Part shown: positions 31,161-39,886 of the stretch, one piece after another | Layout: each line of letters begins with the position of its first letter | How positions within the stretch are numbered: position 1 is the stretch's first letter | Assembly (NCBI GenBank): GCA_902598825.1 | Contig: CACKDD010000002.1 | Location: forward strand, 1-64,000 | Origin: an uncultured Pelagibacteraceae bacterium | GTDB taxonomy: Bacteria > Pseudomonadota > Alphaproteobacteria > Pelagibacterales > Pelagibacteraceae | Direction: 5' to 3' | Length of the DNA stretch: 64,000 nucleotides | Program-made: the position numbers and the translations under genes | Notes under the pieces: model-generated | Database searches by the model: none | What the model saw: only the letters and a program-made list of their open reading frames with translations | What the model was told of the DNA's origin: nothing

Positions 31161-31889
31161 CATATATTCACGATATTCTTTTGCTTTAATACTATATATT
31201 CCTCTCATCAAAGAATCTTCATACATCTCATCACTAACATCATTATTTCTTTCTAAAATAATATAATCAGCTTTAATCTTTTTATCTAAGATTCCACTCT
31301 CTTCTAGAACTCCATATACAACAATCTTATAATAATAGAATGCATACGAGTCTAATTTATCAATCAAATCTTTTATTTTAGGAAATTCATCTATATTTGT
31401 AATTATTACCTCAGTTGTTCTTACATTGGTATTACCATCATCATTAAGTGTTTGCTGTTTTAAACACACATAATATCCTTGAGCATAACAACTAGCACCA
31501 AAAAAACTTCTTTCTGTTTCACCACCAGCAATTAATATTTTTTTATTTTTAAGGCTTTCCCCAGATCTAAAATCAGTTATTTCATTTGCTGATGTGTATG
31601 AATATTCTAACAAATTTATATTAGGTTCCAGCTTTTTTAAATCATCAATTTTATTTTCAATTTTCTGAACTTGTTTTTTATATTCTGGCCATTTTTCCTT
31701 AGATTTTTTTTCTGAAATCTTAAATGCATAACTAGAATAGCTATCTAAACATTCTTGGTCAGAAGTTTTAAAATGCTCTAAACATATTTTTTTTGCTTTA
31801 TTTGCCTCTTTTAATTTTTGATTATTATCGTTAATAAAATAACCAGCTATTAGGGCAATTATGATAGCGAACCAAAAGCCTTTTTTCAT
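31149..31889 (-). CDS. Membrane-anchored hypothetical protein
   Basis: This 246-residue protein has one N-terminal membrane helix or uncleaved signal (KKGFWFAIIIALIAGYFI), then a helical segment with several lysines. The presumably periplasmic domain includes KKILIAGGETERSFFGASCYAQGYYVCLKQQ (part), with two cysteines that could form a disulfide. I do not recognise the family. The start at 31889 lies 15 bases below the nadK stop. Its 3' end overlaps the right att-like repeat, so it may be native flank or part of an older insertion at the same tRNA. Confidence 0.7.
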   Translation of the reverse strand: MKKGFWFAIIIALIAGYFINDNNQKLKEANKAKKICLEHFKTSDQECLDSYSSYAFKISEKKSKEKWPEYKKQVQKIENKIDDLKKLEPNINLLEYSYTSANEITDFRSGESLKNKKILIAGGETERSFFGASCYAQGYYVCLKQQTLNDDGNTNVRTTEVIITNIDEFPKIKDLIDKLDSYAFYYYKIVVYGVLEESGILDKKIKADYIILERNNDVSDEMYEDSLMRGIYSIKAKEYREYMKNN

Positions 31890-31904
31890 TTCGGTTCTAC
31901 CATC

Positions 31905-32675
31905 TTATGATGTTTCTCTTCTTAGCTGTTCAATCTTAATTTTTTTTTGAAGACTTTTAGTTTTATCATATAAAAGATTAAAACTAATTTTTTGGTTAGT
32001 TTTAATAGTTACATTTTTTGCATTTCTTACTTCAATATTATCAGCTACAGCACTTATGGGTCTTTTTTTTGGATTTAAGTTTTTAATAACAATTTTTGAT
32101 TTATCACTAACTATTTTTCCTTTCCATCTACGTGGTCTAAAAGGACTGATGGGTGAAATAGATAATTTTTTTGAATTCAGACTCAATATTGGCCCATGAA
32201 CTGAGAGATTATACGCAGTACTTCCAGCTGGTGTTGAAACGAGTACACCATCAGATACTAATTTTTTAATAATTTGTTTAGTCCCATAATTTATAGATAA
32301 TGAAGCAGCTTGCCTACTTTGTCTTAAAATTGAGACTTCATTAATTGCTAAATATTTTCTAATTTGATTTTTATTATTCTTAACAATCATTTGTAATGGA
32401 GAAATGCTAATCATTTTTGCTTTTAATAAATTTTTAATAATTGCTTTAGATGAAAACTTATTCATCAAAAAACCATAATTACCTGAATTTATTCCATAAA
32501 AGATTTTTTTGGATTTCTGATTCTTCTTTAATGTTTGAAGCATAAAACCATCTCCACCAATAACAATTACTGTATTAGGTCTAATAATTTGAGTTTTCTT
32601 AAATTTATTTAATAGTTGTGTTTTAATCTTTAATGATTTTTGATTTGTATCAGAAATTATTTGAATATTTTTCAT
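31905..32675 (-). CDS. nadK: NAD kinase
   Basis: NAD kinase phosphorylates NAD to NADP. The GGDG motif is at residues 40-43 (VIGGDGFML), the substrate-binding GINSGNYGFL follows, and the C-terminal part has VSTPAGSTAYNLSVHGP. The length of 256 residues fits the small bacterial type. The ATG at 32675 is chosen because a longer reading from 32711 would begin inside tRNA-Leu and give residues encoded by the tRNA. The ATG starts only 6 bases after the tRNA 3' end, so a joint transcript with tRNA-Leu is likely. Confidence 0.95.
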   Translation of the reverse strand: MKNIQIISDTNQKSLKIKTQLLNKFKKTQIIRPNTVIVIGGDGFMLQTLKKNQKSKKIFYGINSGNYGFLMNKFSSKAIIKNLLKAKMISISPLQMIVKNNKNQIRKYLAINEVSILRQSRQAASLSINYGTKQIIKKLVSDGVLVSTPAGSTAYNLSVHGPILSLNSKKLSISPISPFRPRRWKGKIVSDKSKIVIKNLNPKKRPISAVADNIEVRNAKNVTIKTNQKISFNLLYDKTKSLQKKIKIEQLRRETS

Positions 32676-32681
32676 CAGGAG

Positions 32682-32767
32682 TGGTGCCCTCGGCCAGACT
32701 CGAACTGGCACTCCGCAAGCGGCAAGGATTTTAAGTCCTTTGTGTCTACCAATTTCACCACGAGGGC
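32682..32767 (-). tRNA. tRNA-Leu (UAA)
   Basis: The minus strand reads GCCCTCG at 32767 to encoded ACCA at 32685-32682, 86 bases, with the long variable arm of a class II tRNA. The anticodon stem AAGGA / TCCTT encloses loop CTTAAAA, giving TAA. The T arm GCCAGTTCGAGTCTGGC is standard. It lies directly upstream of nadK. Confidence 0.96.
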
Positions 32768-32840
32768 ATTAATGAATTTCATGAGTATTTATGCTAATAT
32801 TTATAATTGAACAAGACTAATAAGTAAATTTTTTTTATTT

Positions 32841-33242
32841 TTAAATAGTTTTCTCTTTTAATAAATAATAGTAAAAATAAATTGTTAATATTTCTCTAAT
32901 TATTACACCAATCGACTTTGAATTCCACCCAGCTTCATTTGCTAAAGATATATCTCCAATAAGTACTAACAAAATAGTGATGAGGGGTAATATTGTTACA
33001 AAAATTATATCATAATTCTTATAAATTTTTGTAACTGCTAATGCAGATACATATCCTGCAATTAAACCGGAGATAACAGTCGGTCCAGTATTAATAATAA
33101 AATCTGGTAATCTTAAACCCATAACTTTATCATAAATATAGTATAAAACTTCGCCTATATAAAAGCCTATCCCTTGGGATAATATCGTAACTGGAATAAA
33201 AATAATTGAAACTAATACGCTATAAAACTTAATTTTCATCAT
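32841..33242 (-). CDS. Small polytopic membrane protein, last gene of the tubulin/Hsp70-like operon
   Basis: This 133-residue hydrophobic protein has about four membrane segments (starting FYSVLVSIIFIPVTILS, then GPTVISGLIAGYVSALAV, then IIFVTILPLITILLVLIG, and a last one near the end). I recognise no family or catalytic motif. Its ATG overlaps the upstream gene stop by 4 bases. It is therefore in the same transcription unit as the VWA, tubulin-like and ATPase genes, and its likely role is in the inner-membrane part of that system. Confidence 0.75.
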   Translation of the reverse strand: MMKIKFYSVLVSIIFIPVTILSQGIGFYIGEVLYYIYDKVMGLRLPDFIINTGPTVISGLIAGYVSALAVTKIYKNYDIIFVTILPLITILLVLIGDISLANEAGWNSKSIGVIIREILTIYFYYYLLKEKTI

Positions 33243-33670
33243 CTCTTTTTAATTTTTTTTCTTTTTTTAATTACTTTTTTAAAAATTTTCTTAGTCTTTT
33301 TTTTAGGTGTAACATTTATAGGTTCATCATTTGAAGCAGCTGTTGAGCTAAAATTATTCGAAAAACTATTTTCATTTTTCCTGTCAACTAATGTTGAAAT
33401 AGCGCCAGTAACCAATGCTGGAACTATAAAAAGAAGTCCCGGTGCAGCAAAAGCTAAAGCACCATACCAAGGCCATCCCCAAACATCTAATGCGCCAAAA
33501 AAAGTTCCAATAGTAAGTGGAAACATTATTCTAAAGAAAAAACCTATAAATAAAGCACCAAAAGCAAATCCTGATCCTAAATGATATTCAATACCAATGA
33601 ACCCAACATAGATTTGAACTATACCAACTATGAGAAATAATATTCCTCCTAAAACACCAAATGCTGCCAT
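33239..33670 (-). CDS. Small membrane protein with basic tail
   Basis: This 143-residue protein has about three or four membrane segments in the first 95 residues (VLGGILFLIVGIVQIYVGFIG, FGALFIGFFFRIMFPLTIG, WYGALAFAAPGLLFIVPAL). A cytoplasmic-looking tail of about 45 residues ends in a strongly basic KKKTKKIFKKVIKKRKKIKKR run (20 or so residues). The family is not recognised. The basic tail could bind phospholipid or an acidic partner; the DUF805 gene just upstream encodes a very acidic linker. Operon position supports a shared function. Confidence 0.72.
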   Translation of the reverse strand: MAAFGVLGGILFLIVGIVQIYVGFIGIEYHLGSGFAFGALFIGFFFRIMFPLTIGTFFGALDVWGWPWYGALAFAAPGLLFIVPALVTGAISTLVDRKNENSFSNNFSSTAASNDEPINVTPKKKTKKIFKKVIKKRKKIKKR

Positions 33671-33683
33671 ATAATTTTAATAC

Positions 33684-34550
33684 TTATCTTTTTATTTTTA
33701 ATGGGTTTTTACCAAATCTATTTTGTTTACTATCACCAGCTGTACAATACAAAACAATAAGATAAATTGAACAACCAAATCCTATTACTGCAAAAATTAT
33801 CTCAAAAGTTGTTTGACGATTTACAGAAAATATTGCCTCAATAACACCAGCTGGTAAAGGAAGTGCTACGAACCACCCACTTTTATTAATATCGTGTAAG
33901 CGTCTTACTGCAACACTAATCCAAGGAATTATAATTGCTATTATAAAAATTGCTAATAACCAAAATAATTGACTAGCAGCAAATATTAAACCAAATCCAA
34001 TGGCATAACCAATTACTATAAAAAGAACAAAATACCAATATTCAGATCGACTTGCTCTTCCTTTAAAATCAAAATATTTTTTAAAACATATTTTTACAGA
34101 TTCAGGTAAATTTAATCCCATATCTTCCTCCTCTTCCTCATTATCTTTATTAAATTTTTCTGTATAATAATCTGAATTATCACCAGTGTCTTCATTATTG
34201 TCCTCATCCACCTCTACTTCTTCCTCTACAATTTCTTCAACATACTCATATTCATCATCATCTTGAGCTTTTGTTTTTGACTCTTTTTTGATTTCTTCTT
34301 GAGGTGCAGAATTTTCTGATTGAGTTATAAAAGACTTTATATCTTCTTCTGGTTCTGGTGTATTTTGAATTTCCTCTTCTTTAATAAAGCTCAATCCCTC
34401 TATTTCTGATGCTTTTGTCCACTTCCCTCTTAATCCAGCTTTTACTTTAGTGCTTTCATTAATAGTATCACTATCAACCAAACTCTGTAAACTTTCTAAA
34501 GAATTAACTGAAATTTCTGAACCATTATTATCTATAAATTTATAAATCAT
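33684..34550 (-). CDS. DUF805 membrane protein with N-terminal GYF-like domain
   Basis: This 288-residue protein has three parts. Residues 1-55 look like a GYF_2/DUF4339-type module (YKFIDNNGSEISVNSLESL ... GKWTKASEIEGL). Residues 60-145 are an extremely acidic linker. From about 152 comes a DUF805 domain with the typical FDFKGRASRSEYWYF, VAVRRLHDINKSGW and NRFGKNP motifs and about four membrane segments. DUF805 function is unknown. Protein-peptide binding by the GYF-like part would suit an adaptor role between the membrane and the cytosolic filament-type proteins encoded upstream; this is inference. Confidence 0.82.
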   Translation of the reverse strand: MIYKFIDNNGSEISVNSLESLQSLVDSDTINESTKVKAGLRGKWTKASEIEGLSFIKEEEIQNTPEPEEDIKSFITQSENSAPQEEIKKESKTKAQDDDEYEYVEEIVEEEVEVDEDNNEDTGDNSDYYTEKFNKDNEEEEEDMGLNLPESVKICFKKYFDFKGRASRSEYWYFVLFIVIGYAIGFGLIFAASQLFWLLAIFIIAIIIPWISVAVRRLHDINKSGWFVALPLPAGVIEAIFSVNRQTTFEIIFAVIGFGCSIYLIVLYCTAGDSKQNRFGKNPLKIKR

Positions 34551-34551
34551 A

Positions 34552-36459
34552 TTAAGTTGGGAAAACTATTTTTCCTGCTCTTTCAACTACAAATCCAGCA
34601 CCACCTTTTCTTAATACAGATGGTTCACATGTATAATTAGTTCCAGTTGAAATAGAAAACACGCCTTTAAATTCTCTACTAGCTTTTTCAAAATCTAAAT
34701 TCATATAAGTTGCCATATTTGATCTCACAGTAGATCCAGCAAATGCAAAGTATTTATCACTAAAAGTTACACACCATATATCTGCTTTTTCAAATGCTCT
34801 TGGTGAACTTACTAAAATAGTTTTAGTTCCATCTTGTCTTTCTTTTCTACTTAAAGCTAAACCATTCCACTTTTGTTTAAATTTAGCAACTTTAGCAAAA
34901 TCATCTAAAGCCTCTCTGTAGTCGGAAACTAATTCATCATATTTTGCAGCTATAATTTCCTCTTGTGATTTAGGTTTTTCTTCAAGTACTTGCTCTTGTT
35001 GTGAAGCTCCAGATTGTCCCGATCTAGCTGCAGCTCTACCTACAGATTTAATTTGTTCTGATGTATCTTTTAATTTTCCTTCAAAATCGCTTTTTAATGA
35101 TCCAACCTTTTTATCCGCTTCTTCTTGTAATTTTTGTATTCTTCGATTGTTAAAATAAACATAAGCACCAACACCACTAATAACTAGAAATACAATAATA
35201 CCAATAATAATTAAATTCCATGGAAGCTGACTTCCAAATTCTTCCTCCAAGTTATTAATTTCTAAAATTAAAGTATCAATATTGTTAACTATATTAGTTT
35301 CAGCCTCTTTAATCTCAGCACTCAAAGCACCAATCTTATCACCTTGTTTTATATTGAGTTTTGAATTTTCTAATCTTTCCCAACGAACAAAAAACCCTTT
35401 CTTTTTATTCGTGAATTGTCTCTTTTTCTTTCCTTTGGCCACATCATCTCTAAGATTTTCTAAATCTTTATAATTTTTATAATTTTTACCTTTAATTCTT
35501 TTTGTTGCTTTGAATTTGGTTTTAAAATCATCTAAAATATTTTCTGATAAAAACGCCCTTTTAGCTGATCTTAAGGCTTTGGCTTTTTCTTTTAATTCAT
35601 TTTTTGATCTATCAACGTCCTCTAGTTTGTCCTCAACTTCTATTATTTTTTCTTTAAAATCATTTTCAAATTTCTCATAATCAATCTTTAATTGTTTGTA
35701 TTCGTTATTGATTTCTGCAATTTGATCGTCAAAAGTATTAATTTTTTTATCAATTTTATCTAAAAGTTTCTGTTGGTTTGCTGCTAACCAATCCTTCTCC
35801 TCTTTAGCTTTTTTATTTGCCTCTGCTTTTTTTTCTTCCTCTACTTTAATTCTTTTTTCCTCATCAATAATGAATTGTGCTTTTGAATATATCAATTTAG
35901 TATCTTCAACAGCTAAACTAATTGCTCCAATTTCAAATATATCATTTCCAATTTCTGATTTTCTGTTTTCTCTTCCATTGATAATTGCAATTTGGTCATA
36001 TAATTTTGCCGTAGATGAATTTTGAGAAATCTTAAATACCTTTAATTTACCTTCTTGTGGTTTTTCTTGGACACAATAATAAGCCAATAATTGCTCAACA
36101 GAATACTGTGAGCTTATGTAGGGCATTTTTTTAATGTTTTTTAATATTGAAAAATTTAAAGTATCAGGGGCATTTTGAAATTTATTAGAATGATATGAGT
36201 TTATTTCAAAAATTGATTTTTTCTCTACCTTTTTATTACTTTGTTCTTCTTCATTTTCAGATTTATCTATGATGGGTATTTTTCTTTCATCTACATCTGC
36301 AGTACAATATCTAGTTTGATAATCTTTTTTTTTATCTCCTTCGTTTTTGTCTATTGATATTGAGGAAGTTCCATTTTTATGAAAAGCAAAACTGTTAGAA
36401 TTAATTAATAAGATTGATAAAAATATTGTTAAAGTTATTTTTATTAAAGATTTGTACAT
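34552..36459 (-). CDS. Exported, membrane-anchored coiled-coil protein
   Basis: This 635-residue protein has an N-terminal signal sequence (about residues 1-25). A possible small globular part with cysteines follows (50-190), then a long charged coiled coil (about 200-410), one membrane helix at about 415-437 and a second charged helix (440-475). A distinct C-terminal domain covers about 510-635 (including WNGLALSRKERQDG and FSDKYFAFAGS). The layout suggests a periplasmic rod joined through the membrane to a cytoplasmic domain, as in envelope-spanning scaffolds. No known family was recognised. It is 2 bases from the Hsp70-like gene and 1 base from the DUF805 gene. Confidence 0.78.
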   Translation of the reverse strand: MYKSLIKITLTIFLSILLINSNSFAFHKNGTSSISIDKNEGDKKKDYQTRYCTADVDERKIPIIDKSENEEEQSNKKVEKKSIFEINSYHSNKFQNAPDTLNFSILKNIKKMPYISSQYSVEQLLAYYCVQEKPQEGKLKVFKISQNSSTAKLYDQIAIINGRENRKSEIGNDIFEIGAISLAVEDTKLIYSKAQFIIDEEKRIKVEEEKKAEANKKAKEEKDWLAANQQKLLDKIDKKINTFDDQIAEINNEYKQLKIDYEKFENDFKEKIIEVEDKLEDVDRSKNELKEKAKALRSAKRAFLSENILDDFKTKFKATKRIKGKNYKNYKDLENLRDDVAKGKKKRQFTNKKKGFFVRWERLENSKLNIKQGDKIGALSAEIKEAETNIVNNIDTLILEINNLEEEFGSQLPWNLIIIGIIVFLVISGVGAYVYFNNRRIQKLQEEADKKVGSLKSDFEGKLKDTSEQIKSVGRAAARSGQSGASQQEQVLEEKPKSQEEIIAAKYDELVSDYREALDDFAKVAKFKQKWNGLALSRKERQDGTKTILVSSPRAFEKADIWCVTFSDKYFAFAGSTVRSNMATYMNLDFEKASREFKGVFSISTGTNYTCEPSVLRKGGAGFVVERAGKIVFPT

Positions 36460-36461
36460 TT

Positions 36462-39400
36462 TTACTTAAGTTTTAATTTACCACTAGTAACTTCATTAAT
36501 TAATTGTTTTAAACCTTGGATAAATACTGGTTCAATTATTGAAGATGTTTTTTGTAATTCAGCTAAACTGTCATCACCTTCGACAGATTGCATATTCTTT
36601 TTAAGATCTTGAGCTCTAGCCTGACCATTTTTTAACTCTGCATTAATTTTTCCTTCTAAATCACCTTCAAATTTTTTTGTAAGTTTGACTGGTATTTTTG
36701 AATAAGCTTGTAAATATTTTAAGAAAGTTTTTAATTGTGAAATATCTTTTACACGCCATGCACTATCTACAACTTTATTAAGTCCTGAAACTGTTCCTAT
36801 TTTATCTTTTCCAACCACAATATCTTCACCCAATACTGTTTCATGAGATCGATCTGTTAAATCAAGATCTGTTGCACCAGTTTTATCAACAAGTAAACCA
36901 TAAGAAACCTCATGTTTTGGGGTATCCGTAAATACGATTCCAATACTAGTAAAAATTCCGTTAGTTACTTTAGAAACCATTTTAGATAGGCTTTCCTGAT
37001 CTTCACTGTCTTCAAAAACAACTTTATAAAGTGTACTTGCTTTTCCACCTAAACAAATTCTAAGTGATTTAGATTTGTTAGCACCAGATTGAAATTCTCC
37101 ATTTTCAATTAAATGATTAAGAACTTGTGAAACATAGTAAAGAATTCCTGATAAAGCTAATTCAGTTAAATCCTTAAGCTCCTTCCCTTTTTCTTTACCA
37201 CTAAAAATATCAAATTTCTTTTTAAATGCTTCACCAAATTGTGGGCTGTTAACTAATAATTCAATACCATTAGCTAATTTAGCTTTATTGGTTTTAATAC
37301 TTTGTAAAGTTTGATAACTTTCTAATAATAAATCATCATTTCCACTAATTTCTTTAATTAATGTTAAATTGTTAGTTAAATAATTTATTAAAACATCTTT
37401 ACCAGCAAGCTTAAACGAGTTTCTCCATAGTAGTTTAGTATCTTGCCAAATTGATAAATCTGAAGTCCCACCTCCTATATCAATTGTGACTACATTTTCT
37501 GTGAAAGGAACTTCTTGTCCTTTTGCAAAATATAGTGCACTAGAAATACTTTCAGTTTCAAAACCTGTTTTTTCTTGAGTTTTATAATTTTCATCATGTA
37601 AGCCAATATTAACAGCTCTTCTTGTTATCCTTTTAAAAGCTCTTAAATGGTCAGTATTGTATGCTTCAGGATAAGAAAAATTAAAGGTTAAATTTTCTCT
37701 TTTAACCCCATTCGCTGCAGCTTCTACAGCTGCTTGTAATACTGCTTGAGAAACAAAATATTGTACTTTTGTACGACTTTGTTCAGCTTCATCCCATTTT
37801 AAATTAAATTTAAGTGGTCTTTTATCATCAGGTAAATCTTGGATTGCATACAAAACTTGATCTACGTAGTAAATAAAATTACTTCTGAAAGGTAAATTTT
37901 CAACTGTAGACTCTTTGTACGCTCTTTCTCTAAGGATTGTCATGAAAGGAATAGTAACTAGTCTACTTGGAACAAACTCTTTATGGGCCTGCATAACTTC
38001 TTCAATCTCTTCTTCATCAGTTCCAGGCTCATATGGAAGATTTACTCTATTTTTATAGTTTAATTCCTTAGGGTTTTCTTTGTTCTCTTTAAAATAGACA
38101 CAAGAGTTTGTTGTACCAAAGTCTATACCAACAGACCATTGATTACTTGTTTCTTGAACTTCTTGAGCATCTGGAAATAAAATTAAGCCAACATCTACCC
38201 TCTTATTATGTTCTGTATAAGATTTTCCACCTGATTGAGTTGCAACGTTACAAAGAATGGCCTCTGGTGAAGATCTTAAAGTTCTAAGCTCTGTGACTGC
38301 AGTTGTTTGTTGAATTGGAATTTCTTCACCAATTACTTGATGTGAATGCATCATATTATCAATAAACTTAACTTTGTCATCTCCAGACAAGCTCTCTAAT
38401 TTATTTCTAATATCACTTACTGCAAAAATATTTTTAGGCAAAATGTTTACCTGAGCATTACCATCATAGAAAAAGAAATATTGATCCCAATTTTCAAATT
38501 TAATATCAGGCCAAACACTAAATCCAAGCGGTACCCCTCTATTTTTAACTACATCTTTAGCTTTATAAATCTTTTCTAAAGTATAATTCATAGTGTTACC
38601 CTTTTCACTTACGAACTCTAAATAAATAACTACTTTATAGTTATCACCATCAGGTGTAACTATGCAGTTTGTTGATAGTGATTTTGGATCCATAAACATT
38701 AACAAAGCACTATTTACTGGATAAGCAAATTGGTTACCGTCGCTTGAATGTTCTTTTAATTTTCTATTATCTCCTGCAAACACCACTAATTTTTCAGTAA
38801 ATATTGTCTCTGGTGTTAGATATATGTAACCTTCTTTCTCACACTCATTTTTTAATGTTTTAGAAAGATTTTCGTCTTGTCTTAAAGAGTTAAGAGAATA
38901 ATTATTCCACACTCTAATATCAGATAAAGTTTTTCCTGTTGATTGAGCAACCCTAAAGTCTGCAAATATTCCACCTTTAATTTGATCTTCAAACTCTGGT
39001 CTAATTTTTAAACCACAATCAAATTTAGCATTTTGATCTGTAGCTCCAATAAAGATTTGTGCTAAACGATCGTAAACAGGTTGAGCTGGTAAATTAAGGT
39101 TCACTTTAGTTGGTGTCCAGCTAGAAAACTCTACATTCCCTACTTTTGCATCACAAGAACTTTTAAATTCCTGAAGTCTACCCATTACAGCATTAAATAC
39201 TTCCATGTTAGAAGGGCTCAAGCTTTGAATGCCATTAATTAAATTTCCTAAGTAATGAGATAAAACAGCATATTGCTCATTTCTCATATCTTTAGCGTTA
39301 CAAGGATCTTTTAAAAAACCATCTTCATACCAGGGTAATTTTCGAATACTTTCAATAGACGTATAGTCCCTTGCAGCTGCAACCATCGTATATGGATTGA

Positions 39401-39884
39401 TAACTGCTATAGCACTTTTGTTAAAGTTAAGAACACCAATAGCATTCCAATCTTGACCTTGGGCCATAGTATCTTTCGGAATTACATCAAATAAAATTTT
39501 TCCAATATGTGCATAATTTGAACCAGCAGGTGCACCACCTGTAAATGGATTATTTTTAATGTCTTGAATGTTTACTATGCTGGAGTTTAATTCATAAATA
39601 TGTTTGTAGTAAGGAGCTAGTGCTAGTAAAGCCAATGTTCCTCTCCACTCATCTACAATAGATTTACTGCCATCAACTAATCCATTTCTAACAATTAAAA
39701 CTCTTGCCCAAACATCAGGAACTGAATTAATATCTGCCGCAGATACCACTTCTTCACCACCCATCTTTAAGCCTTTAGCTAATTTTTCTAAAAATGTAGC
39801 ATCTTCTGCTTTCCACTCACCAGAACTAGCTATATTTGGAACTTGGTTCTGATCATTTAACGGCGGTAATACTTTTCTAACCAT
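36462..39884 (-). CDS. Large protein with C-terminal Hsp70/actin-type ATPase core
   Basis: This is a 1140-residue cytoplasmic protein without signal or membrane helices. The C-terminal half is an Hsp70/actin-fold ATPase. Phosphate-1 motif GIDFGTTNS is at 586-594, phosphate-2 IDIGGGTSDLS at 801-811, and an adenosine-type LGGKAS at 945-950, with a SYPEA segment near 737. The first 575 residues are a large region of unknown fold containing several Trp/Tyr-rich stretches. DnaK is ruled out because there is no substrate-binding domain after the ATPase and the N-terminal half is foreign. The nearest concept known to me is the SrfB-like/actin-like ATPase group; a profile search would decide. It lies 2 bases after the tubulin-like gene. 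Confidence 0.85.
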   Translation of the reverse strand: MVRKVLPPLNDQNQVPNIASSGEWKAEDATFLEKLAKGLKMGGEEVVSAADINSVPDVWARVLIVRNGLVDGSKSIVDEWRGTLALLALAPYYKHIYELNSSIVNIQDIKNNPFTGGAPAGSNYAHIGKILFDVIPKDTMAQGQDWNAIGVLNFNKSAIAVINPYTMVAAARDYTSIESIRKLPWYEDGFLKDPCNAKDMRNEQYAVLSHYLGNLINGIQSLSPSNMEVFNAVMGRLQEFKSSCDAKVGNVEFSSWTPTKVNLNLPAQPVYDRLAQIFIGATDQNAKFDCGLKIRPEFEDQIKGGIFADFRVAQSTGKTLSDIRVWNNYSLNSLRQDENLSKTLKNECEKEGYIYLTPETIFTEKLVVFAGDNRKLKEHSSDGNQFAYPVNSALLMFMDPKSLSTNCIVTPDGDNYKVVIYLEFVSEKGNTMNYTLEKIYKAKDVVKNRGVPLGFSVWPDIKFENWDQYFFFYDGNAQVNILPKNIFAVSDIRNKLESLSGDDKVKFIDNMMHSHQVIGEEIPIQQTTAVTELRTLRSSPEAILCNVATQSGGKSYTEHNKRVDVGLILFPDAQEVQETSNQWSVGIDFGTTNSCVYFKENKENPKELNYKNRVNLPYEPGTDEEEIEEVMQAHKEFVPSRLVTIPFMTILRERAYKESTVENLPFRSNFIYYVDQVLYAIQDLPDDKRPLKFNLKWDEAEQSRTKVQYFVSQAVLQAAVEAAANGVKRENLTFNFSYPEAYNTDHLRAFKRITRRAVNIGLHDENYKTQEKTGFETESISSALYFAKGQEVPFTENVVTIDIGGGTSDLSIWQDTKLLWRNSFKLAGKDVLINYLTNNLTLIKEISGNDDLLLESYQTLQSIKTNKAKLANGIELLVNSPQFGEAFKKKFDIFSGKEKGKELKDLTELALSGILYYVSQVLNHLIENGEFQSGANKSKSLRICLGGKASTLYKVVFEDSEDQESLSKMVSKVTNGIFTSIGIVFTDTPKHEVSYGLLVDKTGATDLDLTDRSHETVLGEDIVVGKDKIGTVSGLNKVVDSAWRVKDISQLKTFLKYLQAYSKIPVKLTKKFEGDLEGKINAELKNGQARAQDLKKNMQSVEGDDSLAELQKTSSIIEPVFIQGLKQLINEVTSGKLKLK

Positions 39885-39886
39885 AA

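Noticed and set aside
32676-32711. Twelve-residue N-terminal extension of NAD kinase
   Set aside because: These codons come from tRNA-Leu; the ATG at 32675 gives the normal family start.
36462-39884. Calling the ATPase DnaK or MreB
   Set aside because: It lacks a DnaK substrate domain and the MreB core size, and has a 575-residue N-terminal region not found in either.
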